A stretch of DNA of 64,000 bases from Halosaccharopolyspora lacisalsi (GTDB taxonomy: Bacteria > Actinomycetota > Actinomycetes > Mycobacteriales > Pseudonocardiaceae), in the NCBI RefSeq assembly GCF_014137975.1, contig NZ_JACGWZ010000007.1, positions 335,768-399,767 on the forward strand, read 5' to 3'. The position numbers and the translations under genes were made by a program. Positions 1-8,587 of this stretch are shown here, piece by piece. Numbering within the stretch: the stretch's first letter is position 1; each line of letters opens with the position of its first letter. A model generated the notes under the pieces. It was not told the DNA's origin and did not search any database. It saw nothing but the letters and a program-made list of their open reading frames with translations.

Positions 1-249
1 CCACCGCCGACGACCACGATGCCGCCGACCTCGAGCAGCGATCCGTCCGCTTCGGAGTCCTCGGATCCCTCCGCCTCCCGCACGGAGCCCACCGAGGAGT
101 GCAGCATCTGGAACCCCGACTGCCAGGAGGGCTCCGGAAGCGGAAGCGATTCGAACGACGGCGACTCGAACTCCGATTCGGACAACAGCACCGATACGGA
201 CGGCAGGCAGAACGCCGTCGGATCGACCGGACGCCCCGAAGGGGGCTGA
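1..249 (+). CDS. C-terminal tail of a penicillin-binding protein (partial)
   Basis: An open frame enters from the left edge and stops at TGA 247-249. The 82 visible residues are a disordered tail rich in Ser, Pro, Asp and Thr, with an acidic GSGSDSNDGDSNSDSDN-like stretch and a WNPDCQ motif. The enzymatic part lies outside the window. In actinobacteria a class A penicillin-binding protein (ponA1) normally precedes the GT87 gene found next here, and such proteins often end in extracellular low-complexity tails. The identity is therefore inferred from synteny and composition only. A strong hairpin follows the stop codon. Confidence 0.55.
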   Translation, partial: PPPTTTMPPTSSSDPSASESSDPSASRTEPTEECSIWNPDCQEGSGSGSDSNDGDSNSDSDNSTDTDGRQNAVGSTGRPEGG

Positions 250-257
250 TCCGGGCA

Positions 258-293
258 CCGGTGGCGACCTCCTTCCGGGAAGGTCGCCACCGG
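258..293 (+). terminator. Rho-independent-like hairpin after the PBP tail
   Basis: A perfect 13-bp inverted repeat (CCGGTGGCGACCT at 258-270 and its complement at 281-293) with a 10-nt loop starts nine bases after the stop codon. There is no T tract, which is usual for actinobacterial terminators. It separates the PBP gene from the GT87 gene. Confidence 0.7.
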
Positions 294-340
294 ACCCGGC
301 CGTAGCCGGAACCGCCGCACCCACGCCGTAAAATTCGATC

Positions 341-1954
341 GTGTCCACGTCGCCGGAACCACCCGAACACGAGTCGCGAACGGGCACCGCTGAACGGGTC
401 TCGGCGGCCGTCGACCGCGCCTCGCTCGGTCCCGCCGAACGCATGGCGCCCACGTGGACCGAACCCCTGGCACAGCGGCTGAGCCGTCCCTTCGGCGGGA
501 GACTCGGCCGTCACGCCCAGGTCGGACGCCAGTGGTTCTGGACCCCGCTGCGCGTGATCCTGCTCCTGGCGGTGCTCACCCTGGCCGCGGGCTGGCTGCT
601 CAAGGCGCCGTGCCTGCAGACCCACGAAACCTCGCAGGGTTTCCGCATCAACTGGGAGCACAGCCGCCAGTACACGGCGATGTGCTACACCGACGTCATT
701 CCCCGCTACGGGATGGGCGATCTCGCCCCCGACGGGGTCTTCCCGTACAAGACGTCGTGGGTGGAGAACGCGGGCACTCCGCGGGAGCAGAACCACTACA
801 TGGAGTACCCGGTCCTGACGGGACTGTTCCAGTGGGTCAACGCCAAGATCACCGACGGGTGGCTGACGCTGGCGAAGGCGGGATGGTTGCCGGGGGGAGC
901 TGGTGTCGTCGTCTACTTCGACATCACGGCTTTCTGGCTCGCCGCCGCGTGGCTGGCCACCATCTGGGCGCTGACGCGCCTGTGCCGAGTACGACTGTGG
1001 GACGCCGCGCTGGCGGCCGTGTCACCGCTGGTCTTCATGCACGCCTTCACCAACTTCGACGCGCTGACCATCGCCTTCGCCACCACCGGGCTCCTGGCGT
1101 GGGCCAGGCGCAGACCCGTGCTCGCGGGGGTGCTGATCGGGCTCGGAGGCGCCGCCAAGCTCTACCCGCTGTTCCTGCTCGGCCCGCTGCTCGTGCTGTG
1201 CCTGAGATCCGGCCGAATGCGCGAGGGCACGCGCGCCCTGCTGGGCGCGGCCGGCGCATGGCTGGTGGTCAACCTGCCGATCGTGCTGCTGTACCCGCGC
1301 GGCTGGTGGGAGTTCTTCCGGGTCAACAGCGAACGTCCGGCCGATCCGGACTCGCTGTACAACGTGGTGTCCTCCTTCACCGGATGGGCCGGGTTCGACG
1401 GCCCGCTCGGGCCGGGCGAGGCACCGACCGTGCTCAACTCCGTGAGTCTCGCCCTGTTCCTGCTCGGGTGCGTCGCCGTCGGTTGGCTCGCGCTGGCCGC
1501 ACCGGTCAAACCCAGACTGGCGCAGCTGTGCTTCCTCCTCGTCGCGGCGTTCCTGCTGACGAACAAGGTGTGGAGTCCGCAGTACTCGCTGTGGCTGGTG
1601 CCGCTGGCCGTGCTCGCCCTTCCACGATGGCGGCTGCTGCTGGTGTGGATGATCGTCGACGCGTCCATCTGGGCGCCGCGCATGTACTACTACCTCGGCA
1701 CGGCCGACAAGGGCCTGCCGGAGGAGTGGTTCCTCGGCGCCGTCGTCGTCCGCGACGCCGTGGTCGTGGCCCTGTGCGTGCTGAACGTGCGGGAGATCCT
1801 GGACCCGGCCCGCGACAAGGTGCGCACCACGCCCGGCGGCGACCCGCACGGCGGTTTCCTCGACGACGCACCCGACCGCATCGGGCTCCCCGGCCTCGCC
1901 CGTTGGGGGGAAACCCCCACCGCACAGCGGGCGAAAGTCCCGGCGGCACCGTAG
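341..1954 (+). CDS. GT87 (DUF2029) mannosyltransferase-like membrane protein
   Basis: A 537-residue polytopic protein of the GT-C fold, family GT87, which transfers mannose from polyprenyl-phosphate-mannose onto lipid-linked glycans outside the membrane. A soluble N-terminus of about 65 residues precedes the first hydrophobic helix (about 67-90, PLRVILLLAVLTLAAGW). Roughly ten further helices follow, and an Arg/Asp-rich tail. Family-type sequence is visible in KLYPLFLLGPLL and NKVWSPQYSLWLVPL. The GTG start at 341 is the first in frame after the preceding terminator. It lies upstream of the rpsF operon, as the Rv0051 homologue does in mycobacteria. Acceptor unknown. Confidence 0.8.
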   Translation: MSTSPEPPEHESRTGTAERVSAAVDRASLGPAERMAPTWTEPLAQRLSRPFGGRLGRHAQVGRQWFWTPLRVILLLAVLTLAAGWLLKAPCLQTHETSQGFRINWEHSRQYTAMCYTDVIPRYGMGDLAPDGVFPYKTSWVENAGTPREQNHYMEYPVLTGLFQWVNAKITDGWLTLAKAGWLPGGAGVVVYFDITAFWLAAAWLATIWALTRLCRVRLWDAALAAVSPLVFMHAFTNFDALTIAFATTGLLAWARRRPVLAGVLIGLGGAAKLYPLFLLGPLLVLCLRSGRMREGTRALLGAAGAWLVVNLPIVLLYPRGWWEFFRVNSERPADPDSLYNVVSSFTGWAGFDGPLGPGEAPTVLNSVSLALFLLGCVAVGWLALAAPVKPRLAQLCFLLVAAFLLTNKVWSPQYSLWLVPLAVLALPRWRLLLVWMIVDASIWAPRMYYYLGTADKGLPEEWFLGAVVVRDAVVVALCVLNVREILDPARDKVRTTPGGDPHGGFLDDAPDRIGLPGLARWGETPTAQRAKVPAAP

Positions 1955-1991
1955 CTTCACCGAGGACGGCACCGATTCTCGGGAGGCAGTA

Positions 1992-2534
1992 ATGGGTTTT
2001 CGTCGCAGCGCGGTGGTCCTCGCCACGGCAGCGGCCGCACTGGTGTCCGCCCCGGCCGCCGGGGCGGCTCCACCGATGAGTGTCGAGCTGGGACATGTGC
2101 ACTGCAACGACCTCTCCTGGCTGAAGCCGATGGTGCCGATGCTGGACGACCAGGTCGACGAGAAGCTCGACGAGGTCGCCAACATCCCGGTCACCATCCG
2201 CGGAACCGAGAACGGGGACAATGCACCGTTCACCATCACCGCCGACGGCGACCGCAAGGCCAAGGGCTCCGTCGGCCCCGGCGGAGTCGTGATCAACGGC
2301 ATCTCGGTGCCCGACCACGGTGACGTCCGCATCGAGGTCCGCTCCCACGGCACCGTGTTGCTGGACCGCACCGTCACCGTGTCCTGCCACGACGAGCAGA
2401 AACCACCGGAGAAGCGCCCCGCCCCGGACACCCGGCCGATCGAGCGGCCACCTCAGCCGAACGAGCAGCCGTGGTGGCCCTTCGGGGGCGATTCGGGCTC
2501 GATCACCGACCTGCTTCCGCCCTTCCTGCGCTGA
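1992..2534 (+). CDS. Secreted protein of unknown function
   Basis: A 180-residue protein with a clear Sec signal peptide: basic MGFRRS, a hydrophobic run to about residue 25, and an AAGAA cleavage region. The mature part is beta-rich with two cysteines (near residues 37 and 136) that could pair, then a Pro-rich tail with KRPAPDTRPIERPPQP and a WWPF motif. It begins 37 nt after the GT87 gene and probably shares its transcript. I recognise no family. An extracellular or wall-associated accessory role is inferred only from the signal and neighbours. Confidence 0.65.
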   Translation: MGFRRSAVVLATAAAALVSAPAAGAAPPMSVELGHVHCNDLSWLKPMVPMLDDQVDEKLDEVANIPVTIRGTENGDNAPFTITADGDRKAKGSVGPGGVVINGISVPDHGDVRIEVRSHGTVLLDRTVTVSCHDEQKPPEKRPAPDTRPIERPPQPNEQPWWPFGGDSGSITDLLPPFLR

Positions 2535-2543
2535 TTCGGGGAG

Positions 2544-2579
2544 CGGTCCGGCGCGACCGCCCCCTGGCGCGCCGGACCG
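2544..2579. terminator. Bidirectional hairpin between convergent genes
   Basis: A 12-bp perfect inverted repeat (CGGTCCGGCGCG at 2544-2555, complement at 2568-2579) lies between the + strand secreted protein ending at 2534 and the - strand gene ending at 2617. It probably terminates both transcripts. Confidence 0.65.
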
Positions 2580-2616
2580 TTGCGAGCGGGGTTCTTCGTT
2601 CAGGTGCCAGCGGACC

Positions 2617-3279
2617 TCAGTCGGTGCCCGCACCCCGGCCCGGAGACCTGTTCCACTGTCGGATCTTGTCGGCGACCTCGCGCAGATGCTCGCTGCCGGG
2701 GGCGACGTCGATCTGGAAGTGCCCCGCCTTGGGCGTCTTCTCCTTTCCGCCCCACCGGACGACCCCCTCGCAGTCGGCGAGGATGTCGCGAACGGTGACG
2801 AGCTGTCCGGGGAACAACGCCTCTCCGACACCGGCCGGGTACTCCCCCGGACGGACGGCGATCGCGGTACCGGACAAGTAGTTGCTCTCGTACGGAGCCG
2901 CTATCGTCCGGGAAGTGCTGTGCCCGACGACGTCGCCGTCTTCCAGCTCCTCGACCTCGTAGTGGAAACGCCGCGCGACGTGCAGCAGCACGACGGCCGC
3001 GTCGCCGGCCAGCACCGTCACCGAGGCGTTGCTGCCCTCGATGACGTGCCCGGCCGTCGGGCTGGCTCGTATCCGCGCCCGGTCATCGATCACCGGCCAA
3101 CCGTTCGCACTCCTGCCGCCGGTCCAGGTCCCGGGCTCGGACTCGGCGGCGGGCCTCGACGCCGCGTGGGCCACGCTGTCCAACCCGGAAGTCCACAGCG
3201 CCGCGCCACCGGCCACACCGGCTCCGACGGCCAACAGCCGTCTTCGCGACAACGACCGCGCGGGGACGGACTCACTCAC
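2617..3279 (-). CDS. Tat-exported M15-like protein lacking metal ligands
   Basis: A 220-residue protein with a twin-arginine signal (SRRRLLAVGAG followed by a hydrophobic stretch). Its C-terminal half resembles M15 (D-Ala-D-Ala carboxypeptidase/endolysin-like) domains: SNYLSGTAIAV lines up with the family's SNHxSGTAID, and ILADCEGVVRWGG followed by HFQID with WGG...HFEI. At the aligned positions the zinc His is Tyr, the zinc Asp is Ala, and the catalytic Glu of HFE is Gln; only the last His remains. It is probably a non-catalytic peptidoglycan-binding relative. GTG 3279 is chosen because AAGGAG lies 10 nt upstream; GTG 3288 is too close to it. It overlaps the upstream gene by 8 nt. Confidence 0.6.
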   Translation of the reverse strand: MSESVPARSLSRRRLLAVGAGVAGGAALWTSGLDSVAHAASRPAAESEPGTWTGGRSANGWPVIDDRARIRASPTAGHVIEGSNASVTVLAGDAAVVLLHVARRFHYEVEELEDGDVVGHSTSRTIAAPYESNYLSGTAIAVRPGEYPAGVGEALFPGQLVTVRDILADCEGVVRWGGKEKTPKAGHFQIDVAPGSEHLREVADKIRQWNRSPGRGAGTD

Positions 3280-3730
3280 CAGAACCACTCTCCTTCTTCG
3301 TCGGAACCCGAGAACCCCTCAGGCGGAAGTACACAGCAGCGACCACGCACACGACCGCGGCGGCGAGGAACGTGTACAGCAGCGGATTGATATAGGGGGC
3401 CACCAAATCAAAGGACATGCCGTCCCGCCACACGCACACGGTTTTCGGCGGAAACAATCGACTGTCCACTCGTGCAAGATCCGACGGGCCGTGCCCACCG
3501 GCCCGCGGCGATGACGCGCACTCCTCCCCCATGTCGGGCACGCCGAGCCCCTGAAAAAACCCCCAGCTGAATACCAGGTGCGCAAGGCAGGTAAAAACGA
3601 CCGCACCCTGAACCAGAACCTTGACCGAGTTTTTCAGAGAGTGTCCCCGAGCAACCAGCACGTAAACGAGTGTCATGACGAGCAGCCCGAGCGATAACAG
3701 CGGGGACACCAGCAGAACGAGAAAAAGCAT
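3272..3730 (-). CDS. Small membrane protein with extracytoplasmic loop
   Basis: 152 residues: two N-terminal hydrophobic helices (about 2-27 and 38-60), a loop of about 55 residues containing Cys pairs (EECASS, TVCVW), and a C-terminal helix (about 113-135, LLYTFLAAAVVCVVAAVYF) with a basic tail. The 3' end overlaps the M15-like gene by 8 nt, and its start lies 5 nt after the DUF1906 gene stop, so the three form one - strand operon. No family recognised. It may anchor or help export its wall-active neighbours. Confidence 0.6.
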   Translation of the reverse strand: MLFLVLLVSPLLSLGLLVMTLVYVLVARGHSLKNSVKVLVQGAVVFTCLAHLVFSWGFFQGLGVPDMGEECASSPRAGGHGPSDLARVDSRLFPPKTVCVWRDGMSFDLVAPYINPLLYTFLAAAVVCVVAAVYFRLRGSRVPTKKESGSGE

Positions 3731-3735
3731 TCTGC

Positions 3736-6117
3736 TCAGTCTACCTTGCCTGCTGACTTCAGACGCAACAAGCGAGCGTTTTCCTGCCCCACAAGCTGCT
3801 GGATAGTGTCAGCATAGCCCTTGATGAACGGATCGAGCTTGTAGCCGGGAAGATCCGCCGGAAGTATGACCTTCCAGCCTCCCGATTTCTCGATCGCCGC
3901 TATCCGTATACCCTCGAGCTTCAGGTCGACAGCTCCTTGGAGCATGTCGCTCGCCGTTTTTACCGTGTTTCCGACCGTACCTCCGTAGCGATCGTCATAA
4001 AAACTCCTGAAGCGGCTGAGGTGCCCGGTTCCGCCAATGTGATCTTGAATCGCGTCGACGATGTTCTTTCCATCGCGAACAGCCATACCGACGAGATACC
4101 CGTCGACATCCTCGATCAGGTCGCTAAAAGGAAAGGACGAAGTCTTGTTGATCTTCGCGAGACGGTCCATGCAGAACTTGTATCCGGAGGCGTACTCATC
4201 ACCGTTGGCGCGCCAGTCTCCGTAGAAGCTACACAGGTCACCACCCCAGCCACCGAAGTCACCTCTGTTGGCCTCCGTACCCTCCCCACGTCCCTTGAGG
4301 TACACGGCGTTGGCCGTGGCGCCGAAGTGGTCGATGTTGATACTCACGCCGTAGGAGGGATCGGTGAATTTCGTAACACGTCGCGGGACATTTTTGTCCA
4401 CATAGTCAATCCATGCTGTGTCGACGTTTCCGATAAGACTTTGCCAGCCGCTGGTAAAACCATTGTATCTCGGATACCGGAGATACTCCATGACGCGCAG
4501 GCTGGGGTCACCGCTGCCGTAGGAGCGCGCGGTGCTGTACAAATCACTGATGTACTGCAGGTACGTGTCCAGCGGTGAATTCTCGTTGTTCACCGAAGCG
4601 GAACCTGCATCGGTTCCATACCTATGAATATTCTTGTCGATCTCGATCGCACCTTCCCCGGACCCGACCGTCAGTGTCTGAATCTGATTGAAGGCCCAGT
4701 TATCCGGTAGCGGAAATCCGAGATTTCCGGAAAACCCGTAGGACATACCCGCCACGAACGAGTAGCGCGCGTATGCCTCGTTGGACACACGGGAGCACAC
4801 GTTGCGCGAACCGTAGACACCGGCGATGTACTTCTTGTTCTGCGAAGACAGGGCTGCCTGCACACCGAAGAAGTACGGGAGAATGTAGTCGTCGATCTGA
4901 GGGTCCGTGGCATCGTAGTCGACAGCGAAGTAGATGACCGTGCCACGATTGAACCCGTAGTGGTCGGCACGCGCATGAGCCTGAAGACCGTGTTGATAAC
5001 CTTTGCTGTAGGTGAAATAGTCGACCTCCCTTCCATAGTACTGCGAAATCGGGAAGACACGTAGTCCATGGTCGAATATGGTCTGCAACTCTCCGGGCCT
5101 GATCTCCTTATCCAGATTGCTACCGTCCACGTTGTCCAAGTATCGACCGATTACCAGGTATCCCGCATCGTGCAGTGTTCGGGCACGCGCTGGTGTGACA
5201 GGGGTGCTGCAGTCGGCTGCACTCCCCGGGCGATCGGGATTACCCGTCGACACCAGGAGTTGACACCAGGTGTTGTAGTCACCGTTACCATTCCTGACGA
5301 GCATGGAGAATCTCTGAAAGGCTTCCACGTACGTGGTGAGAGCCGAATCGAAGACTTCCTTGAACGTGGTGTGGTAGCTGCTTTCCTCCCCGGCTTCGTG
5401 GTTGTTGACCGTACCGTTGAAGACACAGGCCGCACTGAAGAGCTGTACGAATACACCGGAATCACCTTCGGCGACGGGATGATCTTTCAGGCCCGCCTTC
5501 GTCTGGGGTCCGAAGTTTCCGTTGACCTGCCAGTCGGGAATACCGAACTCGTACTGGAGCGCCTTCATCAGCGCTTTCTGGACGTCTCGCGAGAAGTGCC
5601 CGTCGCAGGGGGCGACGAAGAAGTTCTGCCGATCGATGTACCTACCGTTGAGCCACTGCTGGATCTCACGAATCTTCTCGGATCCTCCGGACAGGAGCAC
5701 ATAGGAATCCATCGTTAACAGCGCTTTGAAGACCTTGGGCTGCACCATCGTGTTGGTACCGTCCAGCCCGGCTTGTACCTTCATGGAGATGATGGCGTTT
5801 CGCGTGTTGCTATGGTAGTTACCATCGACCGGACCACCCCAGTAGCCCTTGCAGAAGCAAGCGTGCTGGACGATCCTGACGATGTTCTCGTTCGCCTCAC
5901 CCGGGCCGATGTCCCCGTGATCCCGAAGATGTCCCAGCGTTGAGGGGCCGAAGTTGTCCGACAGCGCGGTAATACCCAGCTCGTGCTGCAGCGCACGAGT
6001 GAGCGAGTACATGACACCCCACCCGGTTGTCCCGTCCTCCGGGCATCTTTCGTACCCCGGAACATCGCCGTAGGTGGAGTTGACCCACTTCTGCGCCGCG
6101 AGAACCTTCTCGTCCAC
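3736..6117 (-). CDS. DUF1906 (glycoside-hydrolase-like) protein with peptidoglycan-binding-like repeats
   Basis: A 793-residue protein. The N-terminal 280 or so residues carry two or three peptidoglycan-binding-like repeats (DNFGPSTLGHLRDH, NGNFGPQTKAGLKDH, each next to AQKWVN/IQQWLN helices). A DUF1906/Rv2525c-like TIM-barrel follows at about 300-510 (HDAGYLVIGRYLDN, FPISQYYG, IYFAVDYDATD, AGVYGSRNVC). The remaining 270 or so residues look novel to me. No Sec or Tat signal is visible, so export, if any, is non-classical. GTG 6117 is chosen over the longer start at 6171 because GGGAG lies 7 nt upstream. Codons are visibly AT-richer than in neighbouring genes, which suggests acquisition. First gene of a three-gene wall-related operon. 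Confidence 0.75.
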   Translation of the reverse strand: MDEKVLAAQKWVNSTYGDVPGYERCPEDGTTGWGVMYSLTRALQHELGITALSDNFGPSTLGHLRDHGDIGPGEANENIVRIVQHACFCKGYWGGPVDGNYHSNTRNAIISMKVQAGLDGTNTMVQPKVFKALLTMDSYVLLSGGSEKIREIQQWLNGRYIDRQNFFVAPCDGHFSRDVQKALMKALQYEFGIPDWQVNGNFGPQTKAGLKDHPVAEGDSGVFVQLFSAACVFNGTVNNHEAGEESSYHTTFKEVFDSALTTYVEAFQRFSMLVRNGNGDYNTWCQLLVSTGNPDRPGSAADCSTPVTPARARTLHDAGYLVIGRYLDNVDGSNLDKEIRPGELQTIFDHGLRVFPISQYYGREVDYFTYSKGYQHGLQAHARADHYGFNRGTVIYFAVDYDATDPQIDDYILPYFFGVQAALSSQNKKYIAGVYGSRNVCSRVSNEAYARYSFVAGMSYGFSGNLGFPLPDNWAFNQIQTLTVGSGEGAIEIDKNIHRYGTDAGSASVNNENSPLDTYLQYISDLYSTARSYGSGDPSLRVMEYLRYPRYNGFTSGWQSLIGNVDTAWIDYVDKNVPRRVTKFTDPSYGVSINIDHFGATANAVYLKGRGEGTEANRGDFGGWGGDLCSFYGDWRANGDEYASGYKFCMDRLAKINKTSSFPFSDLIEDVDGYLVGMAVRDGKNIVDAIQDHIGGTGHLSRFRSFYDDRYGGTVGNTVKTASDMLQGAVDLKLEGIRIAAIEKSGGWKVILPADLPGYKLDPFIKGYADTIQQLVGQENARLLRLKSAGKVD

Positions 6118-6590
6118 GGTTCTTCTCCCATCAAATAAATCGTTCCCCGCCCCCGTGGAACGAGGAACCACACAAAACGGTCGTAGGCCTCACGAGCAGC
6201 ATGCTCGAAAAATTCGTATCAGTAGGGACGGCCCACCTGCCGGAGCACCGGAATACCGCCTACACGTCATTATTTAATTATCGAATAATTATACTGTATT
6301 AACACGCGAAAATCAAAGTGACGTAAAGCACTTATCTAACTACTACAGAAAGAGCAGCGCACTGACCCCGATGCGGCGAACGATACTCAAAGGTTACAAA
6401 AAAGCAACCGTTATATACGACTTCCCAGCACCGAGAGGGATCCTCATACCACTGTCGATGCATATGCGTCACGGAAGTCTGGAAATTCAGCGGTATGCCT
6501 TTTGTCACCTTGCTCGACCGTGTTTACTGCTTTACTCTTTCAATTCGACCCGTTGAGTGACGGAACCGAAAAAACTCGTGAGGAGAAACG
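6118..6590. other. AT-rich divergent intergenic region
   Basis: About 470 bp without a convincing gene, between the - strand DUF1906 operon and the + strand DUF2690 gene. It is the AT-richest stretch I see in the window, especially 6265-6310. It contains an inverted repeat with 7-bp arms TAATTAT/ATAATTA at 6275-6281 and 6285-6291. It probably holds both promoters and a regulator site. The composition resembles a laterally acquired control region rather than host DNA. Confidence 0.5.
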
Positions 6591-7085
6591 ATGAGGAACA
6601 GAAGTTTAGCGACCAGGAAAGGTTTGTTATCTTCGGCAAAAGCAGTCACGACAATCGTTGCCATGCTTTTCCTGCAGCTCGTCGCCGCCCAGCCGGCGCA
6701 GGCTGCGGGATGCTACGACGGGACGTGCACCGGCAAGGATCCCGAAGCCATGGGCTGCGCCGCCGACGCCGTGACTGTAGATCGGCTGGTGAACGAGAGC
6801 GCGATCTTCGAGCTGCGGTACTCGGCGGCGTGCCACGCGAACTGGGGGCGCTACGTCAACGGAGGAGCAGGATCTCCTACCCAGACCAACCTGGACGGTG
6901 TTCCCCCGGAACCGCACTACCCTCCTTATACTTTTGACATCTACACATATTGGGCAGGGGGCAGCAAGCAGCACCCCTTCTGGACCCCGATGGGCGCCGG
7001 GCGTGACGCCACACGCGTCTGCGGCAGGTACAAAGACGGCGCCGTCCATGGATGGAACACCTGGTACTGCACGGAATACCACTGA
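6591..7085 (+). CDS. Secreted DUF2690 (YjfA-like) protein
   Basis: 164 residues with a signal peptide (MRNRSLATRKG, then hydrophobic VTTIVAMLFLQLVAAQ, cleavage near AQAA). The mature part starts GCYDGTCTGKDPEAMGCAADA, the hallmark of DUF2690/YjfA-like secreted proteins, with further Cys residues (SAACHANW, VCGRY, WYCTEYH) probably forming disulfides. SD GAGGAG lies before ATG 6591. Secreted proteins of this family are common in Streptomyces and relatives and have no assigned function. It is divergent from the DUF1906 operon and shares its AT-rich control region. Confidence 0.75.
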   Translation: MRNRSLATRKGLLSSAKAVTTIVAMLFLQLVAAQPAQAAGCYDGTCTGKDPEAMGCAADAVTVDRLVNESAIFELRYSAACHANWGRYVNGGAGSPTQTNLDGVPPEPHYPPYTFDIYTYWAGGSKQHPFWTPMGAGRDATRVCGRYKDGAVHGWNTWYCTEYH

Positions 7086-7176
7086 CATAACCGACACTCG
7101 GCAGTCGAAGTCGGTATCGGGACCCGAACTTTCGGAGCAGGTCCCTCCTACCGCAGCCGACGACGAGCCACACCGG

Positions 7177-8583
7177 TCACTCCGGCCGCCCGCCGATCAG
7201 GGGGCGCCGGGGTGCTTCCTCGTCGTCGTCCACGGGGGAGCGAGCAGCGAGGAAGGCGACGAACAGGCCGACCAGCAGCGCCGCCCGTCCCCACACGCCG
7301 AGCACGACCGCCTGAGCGGCGAAACTGCTGTGGATCCCGTTGGACGCACCGATCATGTTCAGATACAGCCACCGGAAGATCCCGATCCCCATCACCGCGT
7401 CGGCGACGAGATAGGCCACCACCCATCCCCAGCGCACAGACACCAGCACGAAGAAGGGCAGCAGCCACAGCACGTACTGCGGTGAATGCACCTTGTGCAG
7501 CAGCAGGAACCCGCACAACATCGCCGCGCTCACCTGGATCCACGGGAACGTCCCCGTCCGCTCCCGGCGCCGCCAGCCCAGCCAGCACGCCAGCGCGAAC
7601 GAGGCGAGTATCAGCAACGGTGAGACCAGCCCGACGACGTCCTGGAACGCCGGTGAGCCGTGGTACGGCAGGAATCCCCAGTACCAGATCGAGTTCGTGC
7701 TCAGATCCACCCGCCGCTGGGACTGGTACTGGAACGAGGCCAGCCAGCCTTCGAAGCCGGCCAGCACGAACGGCAGGTTCACCACCACGACCGTGGCCAC
7801 GGCCGCACCGGCCACCCGCAGGGCACCGCGAACGTCGAGCCGAGACACCCCTTCGGCGCCGCCGCACCCCCCGGTGAGCACGTACAGGGCCAGCGGCAGC
7901 ACGAAGATCCCCGGGTAGATCTTGAAGGCGAACCCGATTCCCAGCAGGACGGCGCCGAGAGTCGCCCGTCTTCGCAACGACGCGCCACCACGATGCACCA
8001 CGAACACGGCGGCCACCGCGCACGCGACCGCGGCCAGGTCCCAGTTGTGGAAGGCGTAGAACACCAGGGGCGGACTCAACGCCCACAACAACGCCCGCCA
8101 CCCGCTCAACCGACCCAACCACCACGCAGTGACCAACCCGAACGGCGCCAGCAACAACGCGGACGCGGCCAGAAAACCGGCGTCGGTGTCGACGAACATC
8201 GCACCGAGCCACATCAGCATCCCCGTCAGCACCGGATACTCCACGACGCCGCCGTAGAGCGAGCCGTCCTCGGTGATGCCGCCGTGCACGTACGGGAACA
8301 CGTGCCGGTCGACGTCCCGTCCGATCCACAGCTTCTGGATGTCGGAGTAGCAGACCAGCCCGTAGGAGCGTTCCTGGAAGGACGGCTCCGAGCGCCCCCA
8401 CTCGTCGAACCCCGGGCCGGTGCAGCGCGCCTTGTTCGCGTACCCCAGCACCATCGTCAGGCCGGTGAGCAGGCACAACAACGCCAACCCCAGCATGGTC
8501 AACCTGCGCCCGGCCCGACCCGGCGTGGCGGACTCCCGCGTTCCCCCGATGATCCGGCCTCCCGACTTCCCGCTGCCGGTCAC
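7177..8583 (-). CDS. Second GT87 (DUF2029) mannosyltransferase-like membrane protein
   Basis: 468 residues from GTG 8583, four bases after the endonuclease IV stop; longer in-frame starts only read the upstream gene out of frame. The first helix is MLGLALLCLLTGLTMVL near residue 35, followed by CYSDIQKLW and about ten more helices. GFAFKIYPGIFVLPLALYV and LHKVHSPQYVLWLLPF parallel KLYPLFLLGPLL and NKVWSPQYSLWLVPL of the GT87 gene at 341-1954, so the two are distant paralogues. It probably uses polyprenyl-phosphate-mannose. It is co-transcribed with the DNA-repair gene upstream, with no obvious functional link. Confidence 0.8.
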   Translation of the reverse strand: MTGSGKSGGRIIGGTRESATPGRAGRRLTMLGLALLCLLTGLTMVLGYANKARCTGPGFDEWGRSEPSFQERSYGLVCYSDIQKLWIGRDVDRHVFPYVHGGITEDGSLYGGVVEYPVLTGMLMWLGAMFVDTDAGFLAASALLLAPFGLVTAWWLGRLSGWRALLWALSPPLVFYAFHNWDLAAVACAVAAVFVVHRGGASLRRRATLGAVLLGIGFAFKIYPGIFVLPLALYVLTGGCGGAEGVSRLDVRGALRVAGAAVATVVVVNLPFVLAGFEGWLASFQYQSQRRVDLSTNSIWYWGFLPYHGSPAFQDVVGLVSPLLILASFALACWLGWRRRERTGTFPWIQVSAAMLCGFLLLHKVHSPQYVLWLLPFFVLVSVRWGWVVAYLVADAVMGIGIFRWLYLNMIGASNGIHSSFAAQAVVLGVWGRAALLVGLFVAFLAARSPVDDDEEAPRRPLIGGRPE

Positions 8584-8587
8584 TCGA

